Source of the DNA: Thalassospira alkalitolerans
Lineage (GTDB): Bacteria; Pseudomonadota; Alphaproteobacteria; Rhodospirillales; Thalassospiraceae
Direction of reading: 5' to 3'
Length of the DNA stretch: 64,000 nt
Assembly (NCBI RefSeq): GCF_002115745.1
Contig: NZ_JFKB01000011.1
Coordinates: forward strand, 62,001 to 126,000
Below are positions 55,366 through 64,000 of the stretch, in pieces (the stretch's first letter is position 1; every line of letters begins with the position of its first letter). The notes beneath the pieces were generated by a model. It worked only from the letters and a program-made list of their open reading frames with translations. It did not search any database and had not been told where the DNA came from. Position numbers and translations under genes: made by a program.

Positions 55366-56754
55366 TCAAAAAGACAGATCGCCTTCCGGCTTGCCGACCA
55401 CTGTTACCGTCACATGCTCCGGTTCCAGCAATTCTTTGGCGACGCGGTTGACCTGATCAAGGGTGACCGCATCAACAAGGCTGTTACGCTTGTCCAGGAA
55501 GTCCATGCCCAGATCTTCCATCTGCATCCCCACCAGCATGCCAGACAGATTGCCAAGGCTGGTAAATCGCAGCGGGAACGCCCCGGTCAAATAGGACTTG
55601 GCGTTATCAAGCTCTTGCTGCGTAACGCCCTTGTCCTTCATTTTCTGCCATTGCTGGCCAATGATCGACAGGCTTTGCCCCACCGCATCATTGCGCGTCG
55701 CAACCCCGCCCATCATCATCTCGGCCTTGTCCATATCGGCCAGATAACTATAAACGCCATAGGCAAGCCCGCGTTTTTCGCGCACTTCCTCGGTCAGGCG
55801 CGATGAAAAACCGCCACCGCCCAGAATGTAGTTCATGACATAGGCGGCATAGAAATCAGGTGCCTTGCGCGAAATGCCCTTTTGGCCCCAGATCGCCTGA
55901 CTTTGCGGGATATCCTGTGTGATAACTTCGATCCCGCCAAATTTCGGCGTAACATCGGGGATGGTTGGCAGGTCGCTTTTTGCGGGCAAACTTCCAAATG
56001 CTTCGTCAAGCAACGGGCCAAGTTCCGCAGCGGTGATATCACCGGCAACCCCGATCACCAGATTATCGCGCGCCATGGCATTGCGGACAAATGTACGAAA
56101 ATCATTGGCATTCAATGATTTGACCGTTTCAATCGTTCCTGAAACCGAATTTGCATAAGCATGATCGCCAAAGATCGATTTGAAGAACGCCCGGCTGGCA
56201 ATATCGCCCGGATCATTTTCGCTGCGTTTAAGCCCACCGATAACCTGCGAACGAATGCGTTCAACTGCTTCGTCATCAAAACGCGGTTCTGACAATGACA
56301 ACCGCAAAAGATCAATTGCCGTGTCGCGTTCACGCGTCAATGTCACCATCGACCCGCCAAAATCATCGCGACCGGCATCAAATGAAATGCTGATCGATCG
56401 GTCTTCCATTTCGGTGCGGAAGGTCTGGCTATCCATGGCACCAGCCCCTTCGTCGATCAGGCCAGACACCATATTGGCAAGCCCGGTTTTGCCCGACGGA
56501 TCAGTCGCAGCCCCGGCCCCCTTAAAGGTAAAGTCCATGGTCAAAAGCGGGTTCAGGTGATCTTCGATTAGCCATGCGGTAATGCCGCCATCCGAAACCA
56601 CTTCCTGCACCTCGACCGCGAGGGCCTGCCCGGCAAAGGCCGTCATCAACAAGGCAGCCGATGTCAGCCCCATCAAGGTTATGCGCATCTGTGTCACGCA
56701 ACGAAGCATCGGGCGAACCACCGGAATTGTTTTTGCACTATAACTCATGATCAA
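55366..56754 (-). CDS. M16-family peptidase-like protein, non-catalytic partner
   Basis: A 462-residue periplasmic protein with a signal peptide (hydrophobic core LMGLTSAALLMTAFAGQALA, cut near 45). It has the two M16 half-domains, but the zinc motif HxxEH is absent: the equivalent helix reads GLANMVSGLIDEGAG. The late FSSRLTEEVREKRGLAYGVY substrate-binding segment is retained. This is typical of the inactive subunit in two-gene M16 pairs. Its start overlaps the end of the catalytic partner by 4 bp (ATGA). The pair may degrade peptides in the periplasm. Confidence 0.88.
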   Translation of the reverse strand: MIMSYSAKTIPVVRPMLRCVTQMRITLMGLTSAALLMTAFAGQALAVEVQEVVSDGGITAWLIEDHLNPLLTMDFTFKGAGAATDPSGKTGLANMVSGLIDEGAGAMDSQTFRTEMEDRSISISFDAGRDDFGGSMVTLTRERDTAIDLLRLSLSEPRFDDEAVERIRSQVIGGLKRSENDPGDIASRAFFKSIFGDHAYANSVSGTIETVKSLNANDFRTFVRNAMARDNLVIGVAGDITAAELGPLLDEAFGSLPAKSDLPTIPDVTPKFGGIEVITQDIPQSQAIWGQKGISRKAPDFYAAYVMNYILGGGGFSSRLTEEVREKRGLAYGVYSYLADMDKAEMMMGGVATRNDAVGQSLSIIGQQWQKMKDKGVTQQELDNAKSYLTGAFPLRFTSLGNLSGMLVGMQMEDLGMDFLDKRNSLVDAVTLDQVNRVAKELLEPEHVTVTVVGKPEGDLSF

Positions 56755-58172
56755 TTCACCTCCTGCTCGCCGGTGACCGGTGCCGCCGGCATACCATTGG
56801 TCGGACCGCCTTCGGGCGGCTGCAACCAGCCGGTGACAGAACGTTTGTCATCAAACACCGCCTTGGCCGCGGCGTTAATCTGTTCGACCGTAACGGCATT
56901 AATCCGTTCCGGCCAGCTTTCCACCTGATCAACGCTTAACCCGACGGCCAAGGCTTCGCCCAATGACCGGGCGGCAGCCGAAAGGGAATCACGGGCAAAA
57001 ACCGCACTGTCCAAAAGCTTTTGCTTGGCGCGGGCAAGTTCGTCTTCGGTCACGCCATTTTCCACGACCTTGGCGATCTCGGCATTGACGGCCTTTTCAA
57101 GATCGGCCAGTTCGACGCCATCGCGCGGCACCGCGTAAAGGCCAAAGCTTGCCAAATCAACCGCAACCGGATCATAGAAAGTCCCGGCACTGGTCGCGAT
57201 GGATTGATCGACAACAAGGGACCGGAAAAACCGGCTGGTCGTACCCGATCCAAGGATTTCGCTGAGCACTTCAAGCGGGGCGGCCTGATCGGCATTTTCG
57301 CTGTTATAGGACGGTGCAAGGTAATAGCGCGACATAGATGCCTGTCCGACGCGCGGATCGGTCAGGGTTACCTTGCGCGGGGCATGCTGGGTCGGTTCCT
57401 TGACCCGGTGACGGGTTGACACATCACCCGCCGGGATAACGCCGTAATATTTTTCGGCCAGCGGTTTAAGCTCGGCCATGGTGATGTCACCGGCCACCAC
57501 CAGAATGGCATTATTGGGTGCATACCATTTACGATAAAATGCCAGCGCATCCTCGGTCGAAAGCGTTTGCATTTCATTGAGCCAGCCAATGATCGACCGG
57601 CCATAGGGATGCGCCATATAAAGCGATGCCCGTATCTGTTCGCCCAGCAACGCACCGGGATTGTTATCAATCCGCGACCGGCGCTCTTCGATGATCACAT
57701 CCCGTTCAGGCAAAACCACATCATCGGAAAGCTGCAAGTTCCGCATCCGGTCGGCTTCCATGCCCATGACCATTTCAAGCCGGTCACGTGCGATATTTTG
57801 GAAATAGCCGGTATAATCCCAACTGGTGAACGCATTATCGTTGCCGCCATTGCGCGCAACAATCTTGGAAAAGTCACCGGGCGCAATATCCTTGGTGCCC
57901 TTGAACATCAGATGTTCAAGAAAATGCGCAATCCCCGAAACGCCTTCGGTCTCGTCGGCCGAGCCAACCTTGTACCAAACCATATGGCTGACCACGGGCG
58001 CACGGTGGTTTTCCACCAGCACGACCTGCATGCCATTATCAAGGGTCATGGTTTGCGGGCTAAAGACCGCCGCCTCGGCAAGATGCGGACTTATGATCAA
58101 CATCATTGCGGTCAACAGGCCAATCGGCCCGCGCGCAAAAACGGAAATCGGGGATCGGGTCGGAAATGTCAT
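56751..58172 (-). CDS. M16-family zinc peptidase, catalytic partner
   Basis: A 473-residue secreted M16 peptidase (pitrilysin/PqqL-like). The signal region is about 1-35 (IGLLTAMMLIISPHLAEA). The inverted zinc motif HFLEH is at 83-87, with the third ligand Glu about 76 residues later in the DVIIEERRSRIDNNPG helix. The second half-domain has SRFFRSLVVDQ. ATG 58172 follows GGGATGAC; the frame to 58316 extends beyond a plausible N-terminus. It is coupled to the non-catalytic partner downstream and lies after the terminator that ends the ileS-lspA operon. Confidence 0.9.
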   Translation of the reverse strand: MTFPTRSPISVFARGPIGLLTAMMLIISPHLAEAAVFSPQTMTLDNGMQVVLVENHRAPVVSHMVWYKVGSADETEGVSGIAHFLEHLMFKGTKDIAPGDFSKIVARNGGNDNAFTSWDYTGYFQNIARDRLEMVMGMEADRMRNLQLSDDVVLPERDVIIEERRSRIDNNPGALLGEQIRASLYMAHPYGRSIIGWLNEMQTLSTEDALAFYRKWYAPNNAILVVAGDITMAELKPLAEKYYGVIPAGDVSTRHRVKEPTQHAPRKVTLTDPRVGQASMSRYYLAPSYNSENADQAAPLEVLSEILGSGTTSRFFRSLVVDQSIATSAGTFYDPVAVDLASFGLYAVPRDGVELADLEKAVNAEIAKVVENGVTEDELARAKQKLLDSAVFARDSLSAAARSLGEALAVGLSVDQVESWPERINAVTVEQINAAAKAVFDDKRSVTGWLQPPEGGPTNGMPAAPVTGEQEVN

Positions 58173-58314
58173 TACGTCATCCCAATGCTTGATGCAGGAT
58201 CGCCAAAGAAGAAGAAGCGATAGAAATGCGATACCATGCTGACGATAACAGGCCGGGTGCCTGTGCAACACGGCATCGGACAAGCTTTTGATTAAGAACT
58301 GAATATGACAGAAC

Positions 58315-58340
58315 AAGGGCGCGGAATGACCGCGCCCCTT
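58315..58340 (-). terminator. Terminator of the ribF-ileS-lspA-lipoprotein operon
   Basis: Perfect 8-bp stem GGGCGCGG (58317-58324) / CCGCGCCC (58330-58337), extended by A-T pairs, followed on the minus strand by a T-rich tract. Confidence 0.8.
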
Positions 58341-58409
58341 GATAATTCAAATTTTGGTCTATTTCCGGTAATTCTCACTGGAATGTGACCGCAATATCGC
58401 GTCTGACGA

Positions 58410-58988
58410 CTAGAAGATATCTTCCAGCCAGCCTTTCTGACGGCGTTCGATCACCGGTGTTTCACCTTCGGAAACCGACTCACCTAATGCCTGCTGATCG
58501 CGAATGCGCTTGGCTTCGGCTTCGGGGTCAACCTGGGCGCCAAATTCCGGCTTGTCCTGCCAGAAGATCAGCTTGTCGACAACGCTGTCGCTTTCTTCGA
58601 TAAAGATCGATGTTTCCCGATCAACCGTACTGCGGATTGTCGGATCGGCAAATTGTGCGCCCGATTTCGACAACAGGGCAACCTGACCCTGACTGCGATT
58701 ACCATCCGTGATGTCACGTTTGACCCCATTCGGATCTTCGCCGGTCAAAATACGACGGGCCTGATCGGTGACCGTACCGGTCTGCGGACGAGACGCACCG
58801 GGTTCGGGCACACGCAGGGTAAAATCAGGCGGCAAACTTAGCGGCGCACGCGACACAACCTGAAATTCGTCCGGGGCTGTTTTGTTCAGGCCAAATGTTT
58901 CGCGCGTGGATTCACAGCCCGAAACGCCAAACGCAAGACCGCCCAGCAGCGCAACTTTGAAAATCGATGTCGTTAGTTTTCGGGACAT
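58410..58988 (-). CDS. DUF3035 lipoprotein
   Basis: A 192-residue lipoprotein. The signal peptide ends in a lipobox, GVSGC with Cys25, and is followed by ESTRETFGLNKTAPDEFQVV and LSLPPDFTLR, the conserved start of DUF3035. The rest is polar and probably extended, with a basic RRQKGW motif near the end. Proteins of this family are linked to the outer-membrane assembly machinery in alphaproteobacteria. It is placed next to lspA, whose product would process it, which fits. Confidence 0.85.
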   Translation of the reverse strand: MSRKLTTSIFKVALLGGLAFGVSGCESTRETFGLNKTAPDEFQVVSRAPLSLPPDFTLRVPEPGASRPQTGTVTDQARRILTGEDPNGVKRDITDGNRSQGQVALLSKSGAQFADPTIRSTVDRETSIFIEESDSVVDKLIFWQDKPEFGAQVDPEAEAKRIRDQQALGESVSEGETPVIERRQKGWLEDIF

Positions 58989-59040
58989 TGATGCCTCTTT
59001 GCCACTCGGTATCCGATAACGTATATCACCGGATCAAAAT

Positions 59041-59520
59041 TTACCTGGATGATTTTTTACCGCCAAACAGGGAATCAATCAACAACAGTGCAGCCCCAAC
59101 CGTGATTGCACTGTCTGCAATATTAAAGACCGGCCAATGATAACCCGCAACATGCAGGTCAATAAAGTCCGTAACCGCCCCGTGGCGCAACCGATCAATC
59201 AGATTACCAACCGCCCCGCCAACCACCAGCGCCAGCGCAATGCCAAGCATCCCATCCCGTGTCCGCCACATCCAGATCAGGAAACCAAGCGTGATCGCCG
59301 ATGTCGCGGCAATCATCACCCAAGGTGCCTGTCCCTGAAACAATCCGAACGACACGCCCGGGTTCCACGCCAAAAGAAAGTTCATGAACGACGTAACTTC
59401 GATCACCCGATGCGGGTTCGACAATTCGTCAATCGCAATCTGCTTGGTCCACTGATCAAAGCCAAAGACCACCGCTATGACGATCAGCCCAAAGACAAAG
59501 GCACGATGTTTCATCAACAC
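59041..59520 (-). CDS. lspA: Lipoprotein signal peptidase II
   Basis: A 159-residue, four-helix aspartic peptidase that removes lipoprotein signal peptides after lipidation. Conserved motifs are FDQWTK, NPGVSFGLF, GGAVGNLIDRLRHGAVTDFID (first catalytic Asp in its second part) and FNIADSAITVG (second Asp). It follows ileS, a very widespread arrangement. Confidence 0.95.
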   Translation of the reverse strand: MLMKHRAFVFGLIVIAVVFGFDQWTKQIAIDELSNPHRVIEVTSFMNFLLAWNPGVSFGLFQGQAPWVMIAATSAITLGFLIWMWRTRDGMLGIALALVVGGAVGNLIDRLRHGAVTDFIDLHVAGYHWPVFNIADSAITVGAALLLIDSLFGGKKSSR

Positions 59521-59540
59521 TCTTTCTGTCTTGCCATACC

Positions 59541-59565
59541 TGACCCTGCCAAACCGGCAGGGTCA
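59541..59565 (-). terminator. Hairpin between ileS and lspA
   Basis: Perfect 10-bp stem TGACCCTGCC (59541-59550) / GGCAGGGTCA (59556-59565) in the 77-bp gap. No U-tract follows on the minus strand, so it may be an attenuating or mRNA-stabilising hairpin and not a full stop. Confidence 0.5.
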
Positions 59566-59597
59566 AACAGGCAAATCCAAATCAGAACCGGGCTGCC

Positions 59598-62438
59598 TTA
59601 TTTTGCAGCCGCAATTCCCATTTCATCAACCGCATCCGCACAACGCAGGCATACGGTTTTATGTTCGCCGTGGCTGCCAACTTCGGGCAGGGTCTGCCAG
59701 CAACGTTCGCATTTCTCGCCATCGGCCAGTGCCGGAACAACCCCAACGCCAGCAACCTCTTCAAGGGTGTAAGCCCCCTCTGGCGCATCGCCCGTGATCA
59801 GTTCGACATCAGATGTGATGGCAATTTCGGCAAGATTAAGGTCCACAAGTGCTTCGACATATTCCGCCGTGGCATAGACCTTAGGCGCCGCATCAAGGCT
59901 TGCGCCAATGCGTTTTTCCGCCCGCTCAAGTTCAAGCGCCCCGGTCACAACGCGGCGAAGCTTGCGGATTTTTTCCCATTTGGCAGCCAGCGCATCGTCT
60001 TTCCAGCCATCGGAAACCGTATTAAAGGTTTGCGAATGGACCGAGCTTTCCGCCCCATAGCGTGCCCGCCATGCTTCATCCGCGGTAAAGCACAGAACCG
60101 GTGCCAACCAGCGCACCAGACTGTCAAACACACGATCCATAACGGTGCGTGCCGCACGACGTTTGGCACTGCTTGGCGCGTCGCAATACAGCGCGTCCTT
60201 GCGGATATCGAGGTAAAATGCCGACATATCAAGCGCACAGAAGTTATGCAGTTCGATGAACATGGAATGGAAATCGAAATCAGCGGCTGTTTTGCGCACC
60301 ACGTCGTCAAGCCTGCTTAGGCGATGCAAGACCCAGCGTTCAAGTTCTGGCAATTGATCATCGGCAATTTTTTCGGCATCGGTAAAGCCGTCAAGATTGC
60401 CCAGCAAGAAGCGCAGTGTATTGCGCAAACGACGATAGATATCGGAATGACGATCAATGATTTCATGGCTGATCCGCAGATCATCATGATAATCCGAGCT
60501 TACCACCCACAAACGCAAGATATCCGCGCCGAGCTTATTGATAATGTCATTTGGCGCAATCACGTTGCCCAATGATTTCGACATCTTGCGGCCCTTGCCA
60601 TCAAGAACGAAACCATGGGTCAAAACCGCGTCATAGGGTGCACGGCCGCGCGTACCGCACGATTCTAACAATGATGAATGGAACCAGCCGCGATGCTGAT
60701 CCGATCCCTCAAGATACAGATCAGCCGGCCATTTAAGGTCCTGACGTTCTTCAAGAACAAAGGCATGAGTTGATCCAGAATCAAACCACACATCAAGAAC
60801 ATCCGTGACCTGTTCGTAATCATCGGCATTGTAATCATCGCCAAGGAAACGTTGGGCATCCCATGTGAACCATGCATCAGCGCCTTCTTCGCAGAACGCG
60901 TCATAGATACGGTTCAGCACGGCCTGATCACGCAACGGTTCGCGGGTTTGCTTATTGACAAACACCGTGATCGGAACGCCCCAGGCGCGCTGGCGCGACA
61001 CACACCAATCAGGACGGTTGGCAATCATCGAATGCAAACGGTTGCGACCGGCCTCTGGGATAAAGCGGGTATCGTCAATCGCCTTAAGGGCGGTATCGCG
61101 CAGACCGTTTTCGGTCATCGAAATGAACCATTGCGGGGTGGTGCGATAGATCACCGGGGCTTTTGAACGCCATGAATGCGGATAGGAGTGCTTAAGACGG
61201 CCACGGCCCAAAAGCGCACCGACCTCAACCAGCTTGGCAATCACGGTCTCATTGGCGTCGGCTTCTTTGCCATTGGCGTCATAGATCGCCTTACCGGCAA
61301 ACAACGGCACATGCGGGTAATATGTCCCATCCGCATCGACCATTTCCGGGATTTCAAGACCGTATTTCAGACCGGTGATGTAATCGTCCGGGCCATGGGT
61401 CGGGGCGGTATGAACAAAGCCCGTACCGGTATCAGTCGTGACATAATCAGCCGCCAACAACGGCACGTCAAAATCATAGCCCTGACCACGGAACGGATGG
61501 GCGGCAATCGTGCCTTCAAGATCCGAACCCTTAAAGCTTGCGACAACCTTATGACCGGTGATGCGGCCACTTTTGCAGACGTCATCAATCAAGGTTGGGC
61601 ACAGGGCGATTTTCTCGCCGACCACGGCCCATGATTCTTCGGCTGTTTCCGTGACTTCAATCACCACATAATCGATATCCGCACCATAAGAAACCGCACG
61701 GTTGCCCGGAATGGTCCAAGGTGTCGTTGTCCAGATCAGGATGGTCGCATCTTTGAGCGCCTCAACCGTGGTTTTAACCACCGGGAAGCGCACATGGATG
61801 GTCTTGCTGGTGTGATCGTCGTATTCGATCTCGGCCTCGGCCAGTGCGGTCTTTTCGACCACCGACCACATCACCGGTTTCGATCCGCGATACAACGAAC
61901 CATTCATCAGGAACTTGCCAAGTTCGCGCGCAATCGATGCCTCGGCCTTGTAATCCATAGTGACATAGGGATTGTCCCAGTCGCCCATCACGCCAAGACG
62001 TTTGAATTCCTCGCGCTGGATATCAAGCCATTTCTGGGCGAACTCACGACATTCGCGACGGAATTCGGCAATCGGAACATCGTCCTTGTTCTTGCCCTTG
62101 GCGCGATATTGTTCTTCGATCTTCCATTCAATCGGAAGCCCGTGACAATCCCAGCCCGGAACGTAAACCGCATTCTTGCCCAGCATCTGCTGTGAACGGG
62201 TGATCACGTCTTTCAGGATTTTGTTCAGTGCATGACCGATATGAAGATGACCATTGGCATAGGGCGGGCCATCATGAAGAACAAACATGTCACGATCGGC
62301 CGAAATACCGCGAATTTTGCCGTAGAGATCCTCGTCTTTCCACTGCTCAAGCAGCTTGGGCTCCATCTTCGGCAATCCCGCCCGCATCGGGAAATCGGTC
62401 TTGGGCAGGATAACGGTCTTTTTATATTCGACACTCAT
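59598..62438 (-). CDS. ileS: Isoleucyl-tRNA synthetase
   Basis: A 946-residue class Ia synthetase. The HIGH motif is at 66-69 (NGHLHIGHALN). An editing CP1 domain removes Val-tRNA(Ile) (TTTPWTIPGNRAV). KMSKS lies in GRKMSKSLGN. The C-terminal zinc site is CERCWQTLP with VCLRCADAV. The bacterial form with a C-terminal zinc finger is usually mupirocin-sensitive. ATG 62438 gives the family-standard start MSVEYKKTVILPKTDFPMR, cut at 19 residues; 62486 is not needed. Confidence 0.96.
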   Translation of the reverse strand: MSVEYKKTVILPKTDFPMRAGLPKMEPKLLEQWKDEDLYGKIRGISADRDMFVLHDGPPYANGHLHIGHALNKILKDVITRSQQMLGKNAVYVPGWDCHGLPIEWKIEEQYRAKGKNKDDVPIAEFRRECREFAQKWLDIQREEFKRLGVMGDWDNPYVTMDYKAEASIARELGKFLMNGSLYRGSKPVMWSVVEKTALAEAEIEYDDHTSKTIHVRFPVVKTTVEALKDATILIWTTTPWTIPGNRAVSYGADIDYVVIEVTETAEESWAVVGEKIALCPTLIDDVCKSGRITGHKVVASFKGSDLEGTIAAHPFRGQGYDFDVPLLAADYVTTDTGTGFVHTAPTHGPDDYITGLKYGLEIPEMVDADGTYYPHVPLFAGKAIYDANGKEADANETVIAKLVEVGALLGRGRLKHSYPHSWRSKAPVIYRTTPQWFISMTENGLRDTALKAIDDTRFIPEAGRNRLHSMIANRPDWCVSRQRAWGVPITVFVNKQTREPLRDQAVLNRIYDAFCEEGADAWFTWDAQRFLGDDYNADDYEQVTDVLDVWFDSGSTHAFVLEERQDLKWPADLYLEGSDQHRGWFHSSLLESCGTRGRAPYDAVLTHGFVLDGKGRKMSKSLGNVIAPNDIINKLGADILRLWVVSSDYHDDLRISHEIIDRHSDIYRRLRNTLRFLLGNLDGFTDAEKIADDQLPELERWVLHRLSRLDDVVRKTAADFDFHSMFIELHNFCALDMSAFYLDIRKDALYCDAPSSAKRRAARTVMDRVFDSLVRWLAPVLCFTADEAWRARYGAESSVHSQTFNTVSDGWKDDALAAKWEKIRKLRRVVTGALELERAEKRIGASLDAAPKVYATAEYVEALVDLNLAEIAITSDVELITGDAPEGAYTLEEVAGVGVVPALADGEKCERCWQTLPEVGSHGEHKTVCLRCADAVDEMGIAAAK

Positions 62439-62541
62439 CGTGACGGTCCTGTCGTCTTTAAACACATTACAAGGGCGAACCCCCACTGATACCGGCTACC
62501 CTTCAAAAGGCGCGCGGATCATAACGGGTTCCCCGACAAAT

Positions 62542-63498
62542 TCAAATCTTGCGCAGAATCTCTTTGGCAGCAATCACATCCGCAGCGATTTGGGCTTTAA
62601 GTGCATCAAGCCCGTCGAACTTCTGTTCGCCCCGGATAAAGCCGTGCAAACGCACGCGAACACGACGGCCATAGATGTCCTGATCGAAATCGAACAGGTG
62701 GGCTTCAAGCCCGGCATCCGCATCCCCGCCAAAGCTGGGGCGCACGCCAATATTTGCGACTCCGTCGATCCAGCGATCAACAATTTCACTATTTTCGTCC
62801 GATATCAGGCCAAGCCGAACGGCATAAACACCGTATTTCGGACGCAGGTGATTGCCAAGCGCCACATTGGCCGTCGGGAATCCGATGGTCCGGCCGCGCT
62901 GATCACCCTTGATCACCACACCGGCCACTTCCCACGGGCGCCCCAGCAAATGGGTCGCATCCTGTGGGCGGCCATCGCGCAGTGCCTGGCGAATGGCGGT
63001 CGATGAATACACAATGCCGTTGTCATGGGTCACCGGTTCAACCGCTGTAACCCCAAAACCGGATTTCTCACCAATTTCACGCAACAGATCGACATTGCCT
63101 GCCCGGCCCTTGCCAAAACAGAAATCCCAACCGACCACGATATGGCGCGCGCCAAGGCCCTTGACCAGAATGCACTCGATGAATTCTTCGGCGCTCATGG
63201 CGGCAAAATCGCGATCAAACTCGGCCTCGAAAAACAGATCGATATTCAGATCAGACGCCGCCGTCACCCGATCATCCGCCGAGGTCAGGCGAAATGGCGG
63301 ATCATCGGCGCGAAACAGCATCCGGGGATGGGGTTCGAACGTCAAAATGCCCAGCGGTGCATCAAGGTCGCGCGCAATCTGCCGTGCATGATCAAGCACC
63401 GTCTGATGCCCCAGATGCAATCCGTCAAAATTGCCAATCGCAACGACCGCACCGCGTGCGTCATCTTTTAGATTGTCAAAAGATCGAAAAACGCGCAT
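62542..63498 (-). CDS. ribF: Bifunctional riboflavin kinase / FAD synthetase
   Basis: A 318-residue enzyme that makes FMN then FAD. The N-terminal nucleotidyltransferase domain has GNFDGLHLGHQTVL (22-35) and the STAIRQALRDG strand. The C-terminal riboflavin kinase has GRTIGFPTANV, KYGVYAVR and VANIGVRPSFGG, and the EAHLFDFDQDIYGRRVRVRL end. It is first in the ribF-ileS-lspA order that is common in proteobacteria. Confidence 0.95.
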   Translation of the reverse strand: MRVFRSFDNLKDDARGAVVAIGNFDGLHLGHQTVLDHARQIARDLDAPLGILTFEPHPRMLFRADDPPFRLTSADDRVTAASDLNIDLFFEAEFDRDFAAMSAEEFIECILVKGLGARHIVVGWDFCFGKGRAGNVDLLREIGEKSGFGVTAVEPVTHDNGIVYSSTAIRQALRDGRPQDATHLLGRPWEVAGVVIKGDQRGRTIGFPTANVALGNHLRPKYGVYAVRLGLISDENSEIVDRWIDGVANIGVRPSFGGDADAGLEAHLFDFDQDIYGRRVRVRLHGFIRGEQKFDGLDALKAQIAADVIAAKEILRKI

Positions 63499-63668
63499 TC
63501 GCGCTGGTCTCTCTCTTTTTGCTCGTCACCATGCTGGCAGATCGCATATCCGCACAGTCCAGCGGGCAGCTATAAATCGCCCAAGCCCAAAGCGTAAAGA
63601 CTTTTCCGCGAAAAAGCGTCCGGAAACAGGACCGCCCCCAACAATCTGGAACGTTTCCTGATCTAAAT

Positions 63669-63694
63669 GCTGGCGCGCTACATATCGCGCCAGC
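63669..63694 (-). terminator. Terminator-like hairpin after the MaoC-type gene
   Basis: Perfect 9-bp stem GCTGGCGCG (63669-63677) / CGCGCCAGC (63686-63694), 22 bp after the hydratase stop. The minus-strand sequence after it is not a T run, so termination is tentative. Confidence 0.5.
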
Positions 63695-63716
63695 GCCTCT
63701 TTTGCGGTGAATCAGC

Positions 63717-64000
63717 TCAGGATACGGCGCGCGATGGCACCATCACCATGGCCTCACCGGAAATCACGCATTGGTCGCCAACATAACAATTGGTTTCCAA
63801 AACAACCCGTTTCTTCGCGGCAATAATATCAAGCACGGTCACACGCGCGGTGACGGTATCACCAATCCGCACCGGCACCTTGAACTGCAAACTCTGCGAC
63901 AGGTAAATCGTACCCGGCCCCGGAAGGCGCGTGCCCAGCACGGTGGAAATGAAACCGGCCGACAACATGCCATGGGCAATGCGGCCTTCAAACATCGTGG
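63717..64000 (-). CDS. MaoC-type (R)-specific enoyl-CoA hydratase (5' end outside window)
   Basis: The C-terminal 94 residues or so of a hot-dog-fold MaoC protein; the start lies beyond 64000. MFEGRIAHGMLSAGFISTVL and LPGPGTIYLSQSLQFKVPV, then GDTVTARVTV, match PhaJ-like hydratases. The catalytic Asp/His pair normally lies upstream in an N-P-x-H segment that is outside the window. If it is PhaJ, it would supply (R)-3-hydroxyacyl-CoA from beta-oxidation. A role in other acyl-CoA pathways is equally open. Confidence 0.82.
   Translation of the reverse strand, partial: TMFEGRIAHGMLSAGFISTVLGTRLPGPGTIYLSQSLQFKVPVRIGDTVTARVTVLDIIAAKKRVVLETNCYVGDQCVISGEAMVMVPSRAVS

Overview
The window looks like core chromosome of a marine alphaproteobacterium in or near the Rhodospirillales, and the overall gene content resembles Thalassospira. 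That placement is inferred from familiar gene orders, not from a database search. The orders used are a petABC bc1 operon, rplU-rpmA-obgE-proB, ribF-ileS-lspA-DUF3035 followed by an M16 peptidase pair, a ROK-regulated frcBCAK fructose importer, a PhaR/PhaC polyhydroxybutyrate locus and a sodium-type (PomAB-like) flagellar stator pair. No CRISPR array, insertion sequence, prophage or rRNA operon was seen. One tRNA (Ser, anticodon CGA) is present.

Layout. 1-7.2 kb: an iodotyrosine-deiodinase-like flavoprotein, an OmpR/EnvZ-type two-component pair, a MarR regulator divergent from a branched-chain aminotransferase, a GST, hemF and trmL. 7.6-10.2 kb: petABC. 10.4-14.4 kb: a LysE exporter, then an A/T-richer two-gene cassette of unrecognised proteins. 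14.4-16.2 kb: a methyltransferase and gloB. 16.2-21.4 kb: frcR and frcBCAK. 21.4-23.9 kb: a methyltransferase, a LysR regulator and an isochorismatase-like hydrolase. 23.9-30.8 kb: PHB metabolism (phbB, phbA, phaC, a PhaE-like subunit, phaR), with an Lrp regulator and a nucleoside-recognition membrane protein in the middle. 31-35.8 kb: a small unknown gene, a Xre regulator, a beta-helix protein, proB, obgE, rpmA and rplU. 36.1-40.9 kb: tRNA-Ser, then mntR divergent from a Mn/Fe ABC importer. 41.1-44.2 kb: a putative periplasmic metallopeptidase, a siderophore-interacting reductase with a Fur-like box, and a GNAT protein. 44.5-49.8 kb: pomA/pomB-like stator genes, a pseudo-receiver/pentapeptide-repeat protein, and mutL. 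49.9-55.3 kb: a polar amino-acid-type ABC importer with an AbgB-like M20 amidohydrolase, divergent from a GntR regulator. 55.4-64 kb: two M16 peptidases, a lipoprotein, lspA, ileS, ribF and the 3' part of a MaoC-type hydratase.

The best candidate for something undescribed is the cassette at 11277-14357. It holds two adjacent genes with strong ribosome binding sites. Both encode long helical proteins with the same plan: coiled coil, hydrophobic helix, basic linker, hydrophobic helix, coiled coil. The larger protein ends in tandem repeats of about 63 residues, and the cassette is followed by a 64-nt imperfect hairpin. The plan resembles two-component alpha-helical pore formers, but I recognise no family. 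Other points worth checking are the 221-nt overlap of the PhaE-like and phaC genes, the exact conservation of the halotyrosine-binding triad in the flavoprotein, the degenerate receiver fused to pentapeptide repeats beside the stator genes, and several near-perfect operators beside their likely regulators.
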